The notes: generated by a model not told the origin, from the letters alone. A stretch of DNA of 5,639 nt from Gammaproteobacteria bacterium (GCA_023485185.1 JAMCZP010000266.1:1-5639), one strand, 5' to 3'; shown: positions 1 through 5,619, numbered from the stretch's first letter. A program made the numbers and translations.

Positions 1-443
1 GGGTATGGATAATTGCTACGGTTACCACTGCCGGCTGCTTAGTTGCATCGCTCGTTGGCTACGGCGTGGGTATGGCGTTATTCCAGTCAGTGGGAACGTG
101 GTTTATTGAATTTATGGGGATGCAGGAGAGTTATCAGGCGTTCCAGTCGTTTTTTAACCAGTATGGATTTATTGCCATTCTTTCGATTGGCATTCTACCC
201 ATACCCTTTCAGATAGCGATGATTACAGCGGGGCTATCTGGCTACCCAATTCTGCTCTTCGTGCTGGCAGCGTTACTCTCTCGAGGTGTGCGCTACTTTG
301 GCTTGGCCTGGCTGGTGCATCGCTTTGGGCATCATGTGGAAGAGATGTGGAAGCGGCATGCCCTAATGACCAGTTTGGTGGGCGGAGTGATAGTGCTGGT
401 GATTGCGCTGGGGATGCAGATGCTGGCTGGGATGGTGATGTAA
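1..443 (+). CDS. DedA/YqaA-type VTT-domain membrane protein, 5' end cut off by the window
   Basis: The frame is open from base 3, so the gene starts before the window; the ATG at 66 is internal. About 146 residues are visible and end at TAA 441-443. The protein is very hydrophobic, with several membrane segments. The core reads FIAILSIGILPIPFQ, then AGLSGYP, then LLSRGVRYFGLA. This fits the YqaA branch of the DedA/SNARE-associated (VTT) family, where a Pro-Ile-Pro-Phe turn, an AG pair and a later R-G-x-R segment are typical. DedA-type proteins are inner-membrane proteins linked to lipid carrier or phospholipid flipping and membrane homeostasis; the substrate of this branch is not settled, so no specific role is assigned. 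The next gene lies 46 bp downstream on the same strand but has its own operator-like palindrome, so joint transcription is possible but unproven. Confidence 0.8.
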   Translation, partial: VWIIATVTTAGCLVASLVGYGVGMALFQSVGTWFIEFMGMQESYQAFQSFFNQYGFIAILSIGILPIPFQIAMITAGLSGYPILLFVLAALLSRGVRYFGLAWLVHRFGHHVEEMWKRHALMTSLVGGVIVLVIALGMQMLAGMVM

Positions 444-460
444 TGATAAAGCCAATTTCT

Positions 461-477
461 TATTAGTTTAACTAATA
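461..477. promoter_or_regulatory. 17-bp palindrome, candidate operator of the LysE-type exporter
   Basis: The sequence is TATTAGTT-T-AACTAATA: two perfect 8-bp arms around one base. It ends 2 bp before the GGAG ribosome binding site (480-483) and 12 bp before the ATG of the exporter gene. A repressor bound here would block transcription or initiation. The size and AT-rich symmetry suit MarR-, TetR- or LysR-type dimers (a T-N11-A pattern is contained), but the regulator is not identified. The arms could also fold as a very tight RNA hairpin, which is less likely with a one-base loop. Confidence 0.5.
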
Positions 478-489
478 TTGGAGTGCTAT

Positions 490-1101
490 ATGGAACTGAT
501 GTCTTTAGCAATATTTTCTGGTGCTCTAGCTCTCAATGCAGGCACTCCTGGCCCAAGTATTGCAGCCCTAGTCTCACGTGTTATCAGTAATGGCTGGCGC
601 GATGTCGCTCCTTTTGTCGCCGCTTTGTGGGTGGGTGAAGTGATATGGCTTACCATGGCTATGGCTGGGCTTGCCGCTTTAGCACAAACCTTCCAGCTTG
701 GATTCAGCCTATTAAAATGGTTCGGTATCGCCTATCTTTGCTGGCTGGCATTTAAGATGTGGCGACAGCCAATCAATGATGCAGGTAGCATTCCCAATCG
801 GACGTCAGCGCTTTCAATGTTCTGCACCGGAATTGCGCTAACGCTGGGTAATCCGAAGATCATGGTGTTCTATGTTGCGCTTCTGCCTTCGCTAGTCAAC
901 CTTTCAGCGGCTGGTATTCGAGAGTGGCTAATTCTTGCCAGTGCCACTATTGCAACACTGGCCTTAATCGATCTCACGTGGATATTTCTGGCTCATAAAG
1001 CACGACGCCTACTTCGCACGCCTAAAGCTACCCGGGTAGCGAATCGAATCGGAGCAGTTGCACTTGGTGGCGCGGCGGCTGCCGTGGCGACCCGGAATTG
1101 A
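490..1101 (+). CDS. LysE/RhtB-family amino-acid exporter (LysE translocator)
   Basis: This 203-residue inner-membrane protein is of the usual length for LysE/RhtB exporters, which expel amino acids or related small metabolites using the proton gradient. The N-terminal helix carries the family signature NAGTPGPS (P20-G21-P22). A later segment has the second signature, G114 followed by GNPK (N121-P122-K123) and a hydrophobic helix. Five or six hydrophobic segments are visible, with a basic loop (KARRLLRTPKATR) before the last. The start is set at ATG 490 because GGAG at 480-483 lies six bases upstream; a longer reading from TTG 478 would bury that site. Substrate cannot be read from sequence. 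The palindrome at 461-477 suggests regulation. The 3' end abuts the broken end of the ABM pseudogene. Confidence 0.9.
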   Translation: MELMSLAIFSGALALNAGTPGPSIAALVSRVISNGWRDVAPFVAALWVGEVIWLTMAMAGLAALAQTFQLGFSLLKWFGIAYLCWLAFKMWRQPINDAGSIPNRTSALSMFCTGIALTLGNPKIMVFYVALLPSLVNLSAAGIREWLILASATIATLALIDLTWIFLAHKARRLLRTPKATRVANRIGAVALGGAAAAVATRN

Positions 1102-1112
1102 CGCCTTGAAAT

Positions 1113-1136
1113 TTTGGTGCCACCGCTGGTGCCAAA
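1113..1136. repeat. Short repeat and imperfect hairpin behind the exporter gene
   Basis: GGTGCCA occurs twice (1116-1122 and 1128-1134), separated by CCGCT. The same bases can fold as TTTGG and CACC pairing with GGTG and CCAAA, with a GCT loop and a three-base bulge, 11 bp after the exporter stop codon. It could be a weak terminator, although no T run follows on the + strand. It coincides with the point where recognisable ABM pseudogene sequence ends, so it may instead mark a deletion junction. Confidence 0.3.
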
Positions 1137-1365
1137 CTGCGGGGCTTCTTGATGTTCGATGTGGGCTAACCAGGCCTAGATTGATCACGATCAGTCCGAT
1201 ATGAAAATTTCACGCCTACGTCATTCTTAGTGGACTCAACAAACCGGCTGCAGCGATGCCAGTTCAACCATTCTTGCCGCCATATCGTCATATCTACTGC
1301 CAACCTTAGTGCGTTGCGAGGTAAATATTACGGTATAAATTAAGTAGCTTAGGTGTGGTAGCCAT
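1131..1365 (-). pseudogene. Decayed antibiotic biosynthesis monooxygenase (ABM) family gene
   Basis: Pieces of one ABM-type (dimeric ferredoxin-like fold) protein lie in order in shifting frames on the minus strand. ATG 1365 begins MATTPK. The frame then shifts and 1346-1245 reads YTVIFTSQRTKVGSRYDDM and continues AARMVELASLQP. At the expected PGFLGVES motif about 8 bases are missing, and the old frame hits TGA 1238-1236. Segment 1240-1184 reads VESTKNDVGVKISYRTDRD. One more base is lost, then an in-frame TAG (1178-1176) replaces a residue before AWLAHIEHQEAPQFG (1175-1131). The expected C-terminus, usually about 20 residues more with a tyrosine-rich tail, is absent. Intact relatives are about 100-residue proteins, many annotated as possible monooxygenases or heme-degrading-like enzymes; function here is lost. 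It lies 13 bp behind the DUF4019 stop codon, so it was probably co-transcribed with that gene. Confidence 0.8.
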
Positions 1366-1378
1366 AAGTGAAACAATA

Positions 1379-1786
1379 CTACTGCACGTAATAACCACTC
1401 ACCCGCCAAGCATCATCTTGCAAGTGAGGGGTAACCGTCTCAATACCCCTCGCTTTATTGGCGAAACGGGTTTGGAAAGTAAACACCATATAGTCGCCAT
1501 CGGGCGCACCAGGCATCGACCTTTCACGGCTTACACGCACTCGTTGACGCGACTCTACCGGGCCGAAATCGCGCCGTGCAGCACCAATCGTTCGCTCTAG
1601 CATATGCGGTGAAAGCGGCCTTTGTAATAACGGAGATGACGATTCCCAGGCTTGCTCATACTGGCCGCTATCAATCGCCTCTAGCCACGCCAACGCTGCT
1701 GCTTCTGCCGCATTGGTATTTGAATGGGCATACGTAGAGAGCGTGAGGAACAAGGTGGCGACGAAAAAGTGCAAAGATTTTGGCAT
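1379..1786 (-). CDS. DUF4019-domain protein, probably secreted
   Basis: A 135-residue protein begins with a signal-peptide-like segment: MPKSL, a hydrophobic core FFVATLFLTLS, and a plausible cut after TYA (residue 20). The mature part matches the DUF4019 pattern: an early helix with AALAWLEAIDSGQYEQAWE, then SSPLLQRPLS, then RRDFGPVESR, then LPG-like MPGAPDGDYMVFTFQTRF, then ETVTP, and an ending with WRVSGYYVQ. DUF4019 has no established biochemical function; such proteins are exported and have an NTF2-like appearance. ATG 1786 is chosen over ATG 1804 because AGAGAG lies 6 bases before it, while nothing resembling a ribosome binding site precedes 1804. The ABM pseudogene follows at 13 bp. 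A dyad element lies upstream, shared with the divergent methyltransferase gene. Confidence 0.85.
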   Translation of the reverse strand: MPKSLHFFVATLFLTLSTYAHSNTNAAEAAALAWLEAIDSGQYEQAWESSSPLLQRPLSPHMLERTIGAARRDFGPVESRQRVRVSRERSMPGAPDGDYMVFTFQTRFANKARGIETVTPHLQDDAWRVSGYYVQ

Positions 1787-1820
1787 GGCGGGCTCTCTTG
1801 GCATTTGGCAGTGACCGGAA

Positions 1821-1864
1821 AAACTTCGATGGCCTTAGGTATATATCGGTAATCGAAGAAGTTT
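1821..1864. promoter_or_regulatory. Dyad-symmetric element between divergent genes
   Basis: CTTCGAT (1824-1830) is exactly complementary to ATCGAAG (1852-1858), with a 21-base AT-rich centre. AAACTTC (1821-1827) also matches GAAGTTT (1858-1864), so the right arm has a three-base AAG duplication relative to the left. It sits 35 bp before the DUF4019 start and 119 bp before the methyltransferase start. On the minus strand the second arm runs into TTTTT, so an attenuator or terminator-like hairpin ahead of DUF4019 is possible; a two-site operator is the alternative. The rest of 1787-1983 holds no other clear gene or promoter. Confidence 0.4.
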
Positions 1865-1983
1865 CTTTAACGATAAATGCAATTTTTGAATAGCGTTGCA
1901 GTTCTAGCGGCGCTCGCTTCTCAAACCTTACCCGCTCGTTTACTATGCGCCACCCGCTACCTTCCAGCTACTATCAGGCCACT

Positions 1984-2730
1984 ATGTCCGCCAACGCGCT
2001 ATATACCGATCTCTCTGGTTACTACGACTTAATGTGCGTGGATATTGACTACCCAGCGCAAAGCAACGCCATTCGTAGGCTCCATCAAATCTTCGGTAAC
2101 GGCGGCACTCACCACCTAGATTTAGCCTGTGGCACGGGCCCGCATGTGCGCCATTTTCTCGACGCGGGGTATCAAAGCAGTGGCCTGGATATTAACCAGC
2201 CCATGCTAGATATCGCCGCCACGCGTTGCCCAGAAGCGCATTTCTCGCTGCAAGACATGAGTACGTTTGAAGTCAGCGAACCCCAAGATTTAATCACCTG
2301 CTTTTTGTACTCCATCCATTACAACGCTGGAATAGAAAGGCTGACTGCGTGCATTGCCAGTGCCTATCGCGCCTTAAAAACAGGCGGCGTTTTCTATTTT
2401 AATGCGGTTGATAAATATAAAATTGACAATGCTTTATCTGTTAAACATACCGCCAAGCAAGCAGATGATACTTTTACCTTCCGCTCTGGCTGGCACTTCT
2501 GCGGGCAAGGTGAGCAACAATCGCTTAGGCTTAGCATTGAGAAAACCAACGCTGAAGGATGGCAGGTGTGGCACGACGAGCACCCTATGGTGGCCGTCAG
2601 CTTCGCACAGTTAATCGCACTACTGGAGCCTTGCTTCGAGGTTCGTGTGTTCGAGCACAATTACGAAACCATCACTCCTTGGGATACTGAATCAGGAAAT
2701 GCGATTTTCGTGTGTGTGAAAAAGCATTAA
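1984..2730 (+). CDS. Class I SAM-dependent methyltransferase
   Basis: This 248-residue Rossmann-fold methyltransferase transfers a methyl group from S-adenosylmethionine to an unidentified acceptor. An N-terminal cap (LYTDLSGYYDLMC) precedes motif I, HLDLACGTG (about residues 44-52), which binds SAM. The acidic residue ending strand 2 is in GLDIN (D69), and LQDM (D91) is the usual adenine contact. PQDLITCFLYSIHYN follows as motif IV/V, and a later strand reads GGVFYFNAVDKY. The C-terminal half (FRSGWHFCGQG, WHDEHPM, NYETITPWD) resembles small-molecule methyltransferases of this fold, but the substrate cannot be named. The start is placed at ATG 1984, where a weak CAGG lies five bases upstream and the family-like N-terminus begins. 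ATG 1945 in frame would add 13 residues with no ribosome binding site. The gene stands alone and converges with DUF1456. Confidence 0.85.
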   Translation: MSANALYTDLSGYYDLMCVDIDYPAQSNAIRRLHQIFGNGGTHHLDLACGTGPHVRHFLDAGYQSSGLDINQPMLDIAATRCPEAHFSLQDMSTFEVSEPQDLITCFLYSIHYNAGIERLTACIASAYRALKTGGVFYFNAVDKYKIDNALSVKHTAKQADDTFTFRSGWHFCGQGEQQSLRLSIEKTNAEGWQVWHDEHPMVAVSFAQLIALLEPCFEVRVFEHNYETITPWDTESGNAIFVCVKKH

Positions 2731-2757
2731 CTGGCCGCTTCGGCATTTGATTGATAA

Positions 2758-2790
2758 GGCAGAGAGAGTAATGTTACGAACCCTCTCGCC
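2758..2790. terminator. Candidate bidirectional terminator between convergent genes
   Basis: GGC-A-GAGAG (2758-2766) can pair with CTCTCGCC (2783-2790), with one bulged A. The loop contains a second small dyad, GTAA-TG-TTAC. It lies in the 98-bp gap between the convergent methyltransferase and DUF1456 genes, where a terminator is expected. No T run follows on either strand, so a Rho-independent mechanism is doubtful. A weaker 4-bp stem, GCCG-CTT-CGGC, lies at 2734-2744, just behind the methyltransferase stop. Confidence 0.25.
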
Positions 2791-2828
2791 TCTACCGAGA
2801 TACAAGCGATTGCCGCGTTGCTATGGAA

Positions 2829-3314
2829 TTAGGATTCTGAACCTGAAGAATCTTGGCTTGGGCGTAATTGAAGCTGAATGCCGAGTAGAAAATTGCGTAG
2901 TACCTGATCTTTACACTCGCGATAATTCTTATGGCTCGGCTTGCGGAAGAACGCACTTAACTCATGATTGCTTAAGCGAAAACCTGCCAGCTCAAAAACA
3001 GCCAAAATATCTTCAGCCTTTAAATTCAGCGCAATGCGCAGCTTCTGAAACACCATATTGTTGTTTAACTGCGTTTCTGGCGCAGGCTGCGGGCCTTCGC
3101 GCTTGCCACGCTTAGAGCTAATAAACCCGTTCAAAAACGCCGCTAGTTCTCTGTTCTTCATCGTAACAAAGGCGTCGTCGTCATCCTTTTTCAGCCAGGC
3201 TGTTACCTGCTCTTGAGGCACGCTGACTTCTGCCAGGGCGAATATATCCACGATGGTGCTGTCTTTTAAATCGAAGGTATAACGTATACGGCGAAAAATA
3301 TCATTATTAGTCAA
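2829..3314 (-). CDS. DUF1456 family protein (YehS-like)
   Basis: This 161-residue cytoplasmic protein is about the length of Escherichia coli YehS, the family prototype, whose function is unknown. It has two copies of the family unit. Copy 1 (about residues 3-67) opens with TNNDIFRRIRYTFDL and contains IVDIFALAEV and AFLNGFI. A charged linker (SSKRGKREG) follows. Copy 2 (about 84-148) opens with NNNMVFQKLRIALNL and contains EDILAVFELAGF, FFRKPSHKNYRECKDQ and LRNFLLG. The start is TTG 3314, which places TNND at the N-terminus as in relatives and has AGGGA seven bases upstream. A longer reading from TTG 3353 would add 13 residues that do not fit the family. The TPR-like gene lies 93 bp upstream on the same strand; a shared transcript is possible. 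Confidence 0.9.
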   Translation of the reverse strand: MTNNDIFRRIRYTFDLKDSTIVDIFALAEVSVPQEQVTAWLKKDDDDAFVTMKNRELAAFLNGFISSKRGKREGPQPAPETQLNNNMVFQKLRIALNLKAEDILAVFELAGFRLSNHELSAFFRKPSHKNYRECKDQVLRNFLLGIQLQLRPSQDSSGSES

Positions 3315-3407
3315 AATAGTGTCCCTAGTCTTAGGCAAACCCAGCACAATCAAGCTTTATGTGCATTTAAGTCTATCGTGAAACTCACTAACATGAGCAG
3401 CTTAAAA

Positions 3408-3830
3408 CTAACCTGTTGTCAGCTTCTCAAGCAGCTCATCAATTTCATCTTTAAGCTCGCCATCTTCAATTTTATTGGCGGTGATTTGGGCTTTTTTAAG
3501 ATTATTGATTGCCGCGTCGGTCTGACCAAGCTCAACTTGCAGTTTTGCCATTGAGAACGCGATAGACGACATATGATCTTTCGAATTCACCGCCACGGCT
3601 TTTTCAAAGGCTTTTTCGTAGACAGCCAGCGCCTCGTCCAGCTCTTCAGTAAAGTCAGCTAGCGTTTCCCACTGCTCTGGATGGTCCTTATCGCTGTTTT
3701 CGTTCTCGGTGCAGATCGCTTCCAACTGCGCATAGAGCGTATCGAAAGCCTCTCTATCCTCTTTATCGGCAGCCTTCATGAGTTTTTCAGCGAGTTCGTA
3801 AACCGCTTTGTATATTTTGGTATTAATCAT
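3408..3830 (-). CDS. Small acidic TPR-like protein
   Basis: A 140-residue, almost wholly helical, strongly acidic protein has no signal peptide or membrane segment and is therefore probably cytoplasmic. Residues about 64-120 contain one to two tetratricopeptide-like helix pairs: LDEALAVYEKAFEKAVAV, then SSIAFSMAKLQVELGQ with TDAAINNLKKAQ. These show the expected small residues (A, G) and a W-x2-L at residues 54-57 ahead of them. TPR units bind other proteins; no partner is suggested. The N-terminal 60 residues are also helical (YKAVYELAEKLMKAADKED). The start at ATG 3830 is preceded only by a weak GTGAG two bases away, with an AT-rich leader. The repeats are too degenerate for a firm family assignment, so the protein is otherwise hypothetical. 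DUF1456 lies downstream on the same strand. Confidence 0.75.
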   Translation of the reverse strand: MINTKIYKAVYELAEKLMKAADKEDREAFDTLYAQLEAICTENENSDKDHPEQWETLADFTEELDEALAVYEKAFEKAVAVNSKDHMSSIAFSMAKLQVELGQTDAAINNLKKAQITANKIEDGELKDEIDELLEKLTTG

Positions 3831-3874
3831 TACTCACAGCCTTTTATTTACTGAAAATAAACAAGAAAAATTAA

Positions 3875-3901
3875 TAAATAAGTCAGCTCATTACTTATTT
3901 A
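3875..3901. repeat. AT-rich hairpin upstream of the TPR-like gene
   Basis: TAAATAAGT and ACTTATTTA form perfect 9-bp arms around a 9-base spacer. The element lies 45 bp before the TPR-like start. On the minus strand its second arm is followed by a T-rich tract (TTAATTTTTCTTG), so it could terminate a transcript arriving from 3902-4307. It overlaps the stop codon of the doubtful ORF 3899-4057. As DNA it could also be an operator for the TPR-like gene. The stem has only two G-C pairs, so it would be a weak terminator. Confidence 0.4.
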
Positions 3902-4057
3902 GCGATAAACGATTTTTCGAACCTTGGTCATCAATCTGCTAAGCAGCTGAAAGTGAACGATTGCCACGCCCATTGAAGCGTTCTGGGTCTGTCTGAAGCG
4001 CCTTTCCACCATGGTTGCGCCATTATAGCCCAGGGTCATGCCCTTTCGGGTGGTCAT
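3899..4057 (-). CDS. Doubtful small ORF, 52 residues
   Basis: This frame begins at ATG 4057 with MTTRKGMTLGYNG and ends in a basic tail, LLSRLMTKVRKIVYR. I recognise no family. The AGCGGA upstream is too close to be a convincing ribosome binding site, and a longer TTG start at 4084 has none. In favour: the reading frame is basic and its stop codon coincides with a hairpin followed by a T-rich tract. Against: there is no visible domain, the length is one that chance explains, and a TATAAT (4027-4022) lies inside it. It may be a real small protein, a gene remnant or noise. Confidence 0.2.
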   Translation of the reverse strand: MTTRKGMTLGYNGATMVERRFRQTQNASMGVAIVHFQLLSRLMTKVRKIVYR

Positions 4058-4307
4058 TTTTCCGCTTTCGCTATTGGTAGCCAATGCGGAACTGCTTGAT
4101 TAAAAAAACCGAGTTGGATTCTTTAAATGCTAGCTACTTCCGCTCCACTGCATTATGTATTGCCATATAAGGTCTGCCAGACCAACTAAAATTAGAGCAA
4201 AGATTCGCGGTACTGGTGCCGACCAAACCTTTTCCAACAAACGCACCTACTATACATCCATATGTGCCTGACTCACGCGCCAGTCCCAAAGAAGCGACAA
4301 GTGCTTG
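3902..4307. other. Gene-poor region between TPR-like and LysR genes
   Basis: No protein family is recognisable here on either strand. Contents seen: the doubtful small ORF; a perfect TATAAT on the minus strand at 4027-4022 without a matching -35 box; GAAGCG repeated in direct orientation at 3975-3980 and 3994-3999; and a 13-bp palindrome at 4171-4183. The minus-strand frame of the LysR gene stays open for 57 codons beyond its stop, without homology I can name. The region could hold a small RNA, gene debris or only spacer. Confidence 0.4.
4171..4183. promoter_or_regulatory. 13-bp palindrome GGTCTG-C-CAGACC
   Basis: Two exact 6-bp arms surround one base, in the 3' flank of the LysR gene about 125 bp past its stop. 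The form resembles operators bound by GntR-type dimers, but no promoter or target gene lies next to it, so its use is unclear. The one-base loop makes an RNA hairpin unlikely. Confidence 0.25.
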
Positions 4308-5276
4308 CTAGCCTTGTGCACTCAATTGTGGCCCAGCCAGGCGCTGTTTCTGTGCTTTGATAGCTACCGTCAGAAAGTCCTTAAGGGCATGAATCTTCAC
4401 TACACCTCTCAGATCAGGGTGCATTAAAAACCACAGACCATATTCCAGCTCAGGGATAGGGTCGCTGAGCTGGATAATGTCCGGGTCTTCGTCCGCCAAA
4501 TAACACGGTAGAACTGCTAACCCCATGTGAGAGCGAACAGCGCTAAATATGTTAACCAAAGTATCAACACGATAAACGCAGGCCGCCTTCAGACCATGCT
4601 TATCCATCCACTGATTTAGAGCTGAATCCTGTAGCCGCGGCCCTGCGCCAATCCAAGGCTGCCTGGCAAGGGTATCGATGGGGCCCCCTGGCGCTAGACC
4701 GAGGCTGCGATGCCCATAGACAGCTTGGCCAATCGTGGCGAGACGCCTACCAATTAGATTCTCAGGCGGAAGGTTGGAGGGCCGTATAGCAACGTCGGCC
4801 TCTCTGCGAGTTAGGTTGAACAATTGGTTAGAGACAGCAACGTCAAGCACGATGGCTGGGTACTGATCGCGGAATTGCGTGAACAGAGGCGCCAACAGCC
4901 CCATCAACAAGGAATCAGTTGTGGTGGTATAGATTTCCCCTCTCGGCTCCAGATCACGCCCGGCAACTTTACGTTCGGCGGCGAGAACAGCCTCATCCAT
5001 CATCTTAGCCGCATCCGCGAGCTCCTCCCCTGCCAGCGTGGGCTGGTAACCAGTACGGCTCCTTTCAAAAAGAGTAACCCCCAAGCGCTGTTCAACTTCC
5101 CCCAACCGACGAAAAACAGTTGCATGGCTGACTCCTAAGGCACGCGAGGCTCCAGAAAGAGAGCCCGCGGTCGCGATGGCAAGGATGATCTCAAAGTCAT
5201 TCCATGCCAGGTAACTACGCGTTTTCTGGGTAGTGATAGAGAGTTGCTTGCTCTTTTTATCTGTCCGTTTTTGCAA
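4308..5276 (-). CDS. LysR-family transcriptional regulator
   Basis: This 322-residue regulator has a winged helix-turn-helix at about residues 25-84. It begins WNDFEIILAIATAGSLSGAS and includes the recognition helix SHATVFRRLGEVEQRLG and the wing LFERSRTGYQPTLAGEEL. A linker helix (AAERKVAG) follows. The effector-binding domain of periplasmic-binding-protein type spans about 110-312 (DVAVSNQLFNLTRREADVAIRP, then VRSHMGLAVLPCYLADEDP). The start appears to be TTG 5276, because an in-frame TGA lies four codons upstream and no ATG occurs before the DNA-binding domain. GAGAAAAGA precedes it as a weak ribosome binding site. The first 24 residues are a basic extension (KRTDKKSKQ) not usual in the family. 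The small gene at 5395 is divergent, the classical LysR target arrangement. The ligand is unknown. Confidence 0.9.
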   Translation of the reverse strand: MQKRTDKKSKQLSITTQKTRSYLAWNDFEIILAIATAGSLSGASRALGVSHATVFRRLGEVEQRLGVTLFERSRTGYQPTLAGEELADAAKMMDEAVLAAERKVAGRDLEPRGEIYTTTTDSLLMGLLAPLFTQFRDQYPAIVLDVAVSNQLFNLTRREADVAIRPSNLPPENLIGRRLATIGQAVYGHRSLGLAPGGPIDTLARQPWIGAGPRLQDSALNQWMDKHGLKAACVYRVDTLVNIFSAVRSHMGLAVLPCYLADEDPDIIQLSDPIPELEYGLWFLMHPDLRGVVKIHALKDFLTVAIKAQKQRLAGPQLSAQG

Positions 5277-5394
5277 AGTCTTTTCTCAATTTTATGGAAT
5301 AGTTTGCAGGATAAAACAATATTAGCATGCCTCTGACTCAACGAGATAAGCGAAGCACCCTACTACCAAGGGTGACGTTCTGGAGATCAGAGAC
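5277..5394. promoter_or_regulatory. Divergent intergenic region, LysR gene and small gene
   Basis: These 118 bp separate the two start codons and should hold both promoters. The most symmetric element is TTTTAT (5290-5295) with ATAAAA (5311-5316), exact inverted copies 15 bp apart and 14 bp from the LysR start. That spacing and AT-richness are compatible with an autoregulatory LysR site, although the match to T-N11-A is not compelling. No strong -35/-10 pair is evident in either direction. A leader hairpin follows at 5356-5374. Confidence 0.4.
5356..5374 (+). promoter_or_regulatory. Leader hairpin ahead of the small gene
   Basis: CACCCT pairs exactly with AGGGTG around the 7-base loop ACTACCA. 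It ends 7 bp before the GGAG ribosome binding site (5382-5385) of the small gene. It could stabilise the mRNA 5' end or influence translation; no T run follows, so termination is unlikely. Confidence 0.3.
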
Positions 5395-5619
5395 ATGACA
5401 AAGACAATAGAGAAGCAGTGCTTTAATAACGATAGCTCGTCAACTCGTTTGAACAACGAAGGCGTGGAAAAAAGGATCATTGGCGGCACGGAAACCATAC
5501 CGCTTAGATACCAATATGGGCTGGGGGGCATCGATATTGAACAGGTACACCGGGATCAGAATCAGGCTAAACGAGAGTTTATCCGGGCTATTCTAAAATA
5601 CCTACGACGCCAGCGCTGA
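5395..5619 (+). CDS. Small unrecognised basic protein, 74 residues
   Basis: ATG 5395 has GGAG nine bases upstream, which is good support for translation. The N-terminal half is polar and probably disordered (NNDSSSTRLNNEG). The C-terminal 30 residues start GGIDIEQVHRDQNQAKREF and end in a basic tail, IRAILKYLRRQR, predicted as one amphipathic helix. This ending, an acidic-hydrophobic turn then a helix with R-A-I-L and a cluster of arginines, recalls the small arginine-rich helical proteins found near DUF1127-type genes, but I cannot place it in that family. There is no membrane segment or signal peptide. It is divergent from the LysR gene, so LysR control is the natural inference. CAGCGCTG, an 8-bp palindrome, overlaps the stop codon. 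Confidence 0.55.
   Translation: MTKTIEKQCFNNDSSSTRLNNEGVEKRIIGGTETIPLRYQYGLGGIDIEQVHRDQNQAKREFIRAILKYLRRQR

Noticed and set aside
1355..1600. 81-codon + strand ORF
   Set aside because: It runs antisense to the DUF4019 gene and the start of the ABM pseudogene, and its product has no domain-like features.
2394..2660. Minus-strand 88-codon ORF, and an overlapping + strand 70-codon ORF at 2402-2614
   Set aside because: Both lie entirely within the methyltransferase gene in other frames and look like frame shadows.
2747..3115. 122-codon + strand ORF
   Set aside because: Most of it is antisense to the well-supported DUF1456 gene; it is compositionally odd and cysteine-rich.
4134..4307. 57 open codons in frame beyond the LysR stop, suggesting a LysR gene cut short by a stop codon
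   Set aside because: The LysR protein is already full length (322 residues) with a normal C-terminal domain. The extension has no recognisable homology, and an open run of this length is expected by chance in several percent of cases.
4824..5138. 104-codon + strand ORF
   Set aside because: It is antisense to the LysR gene, with no domain and no ribosome binding site.
5322..5531. Minus-strand 69-codon ORF opposite the small basic protein
   Set aside because: It overlaps the ORF at 5395-5619, which has the better ribosome binding site. Its product looks like a shadow, though without a search neither can be fully excluded.
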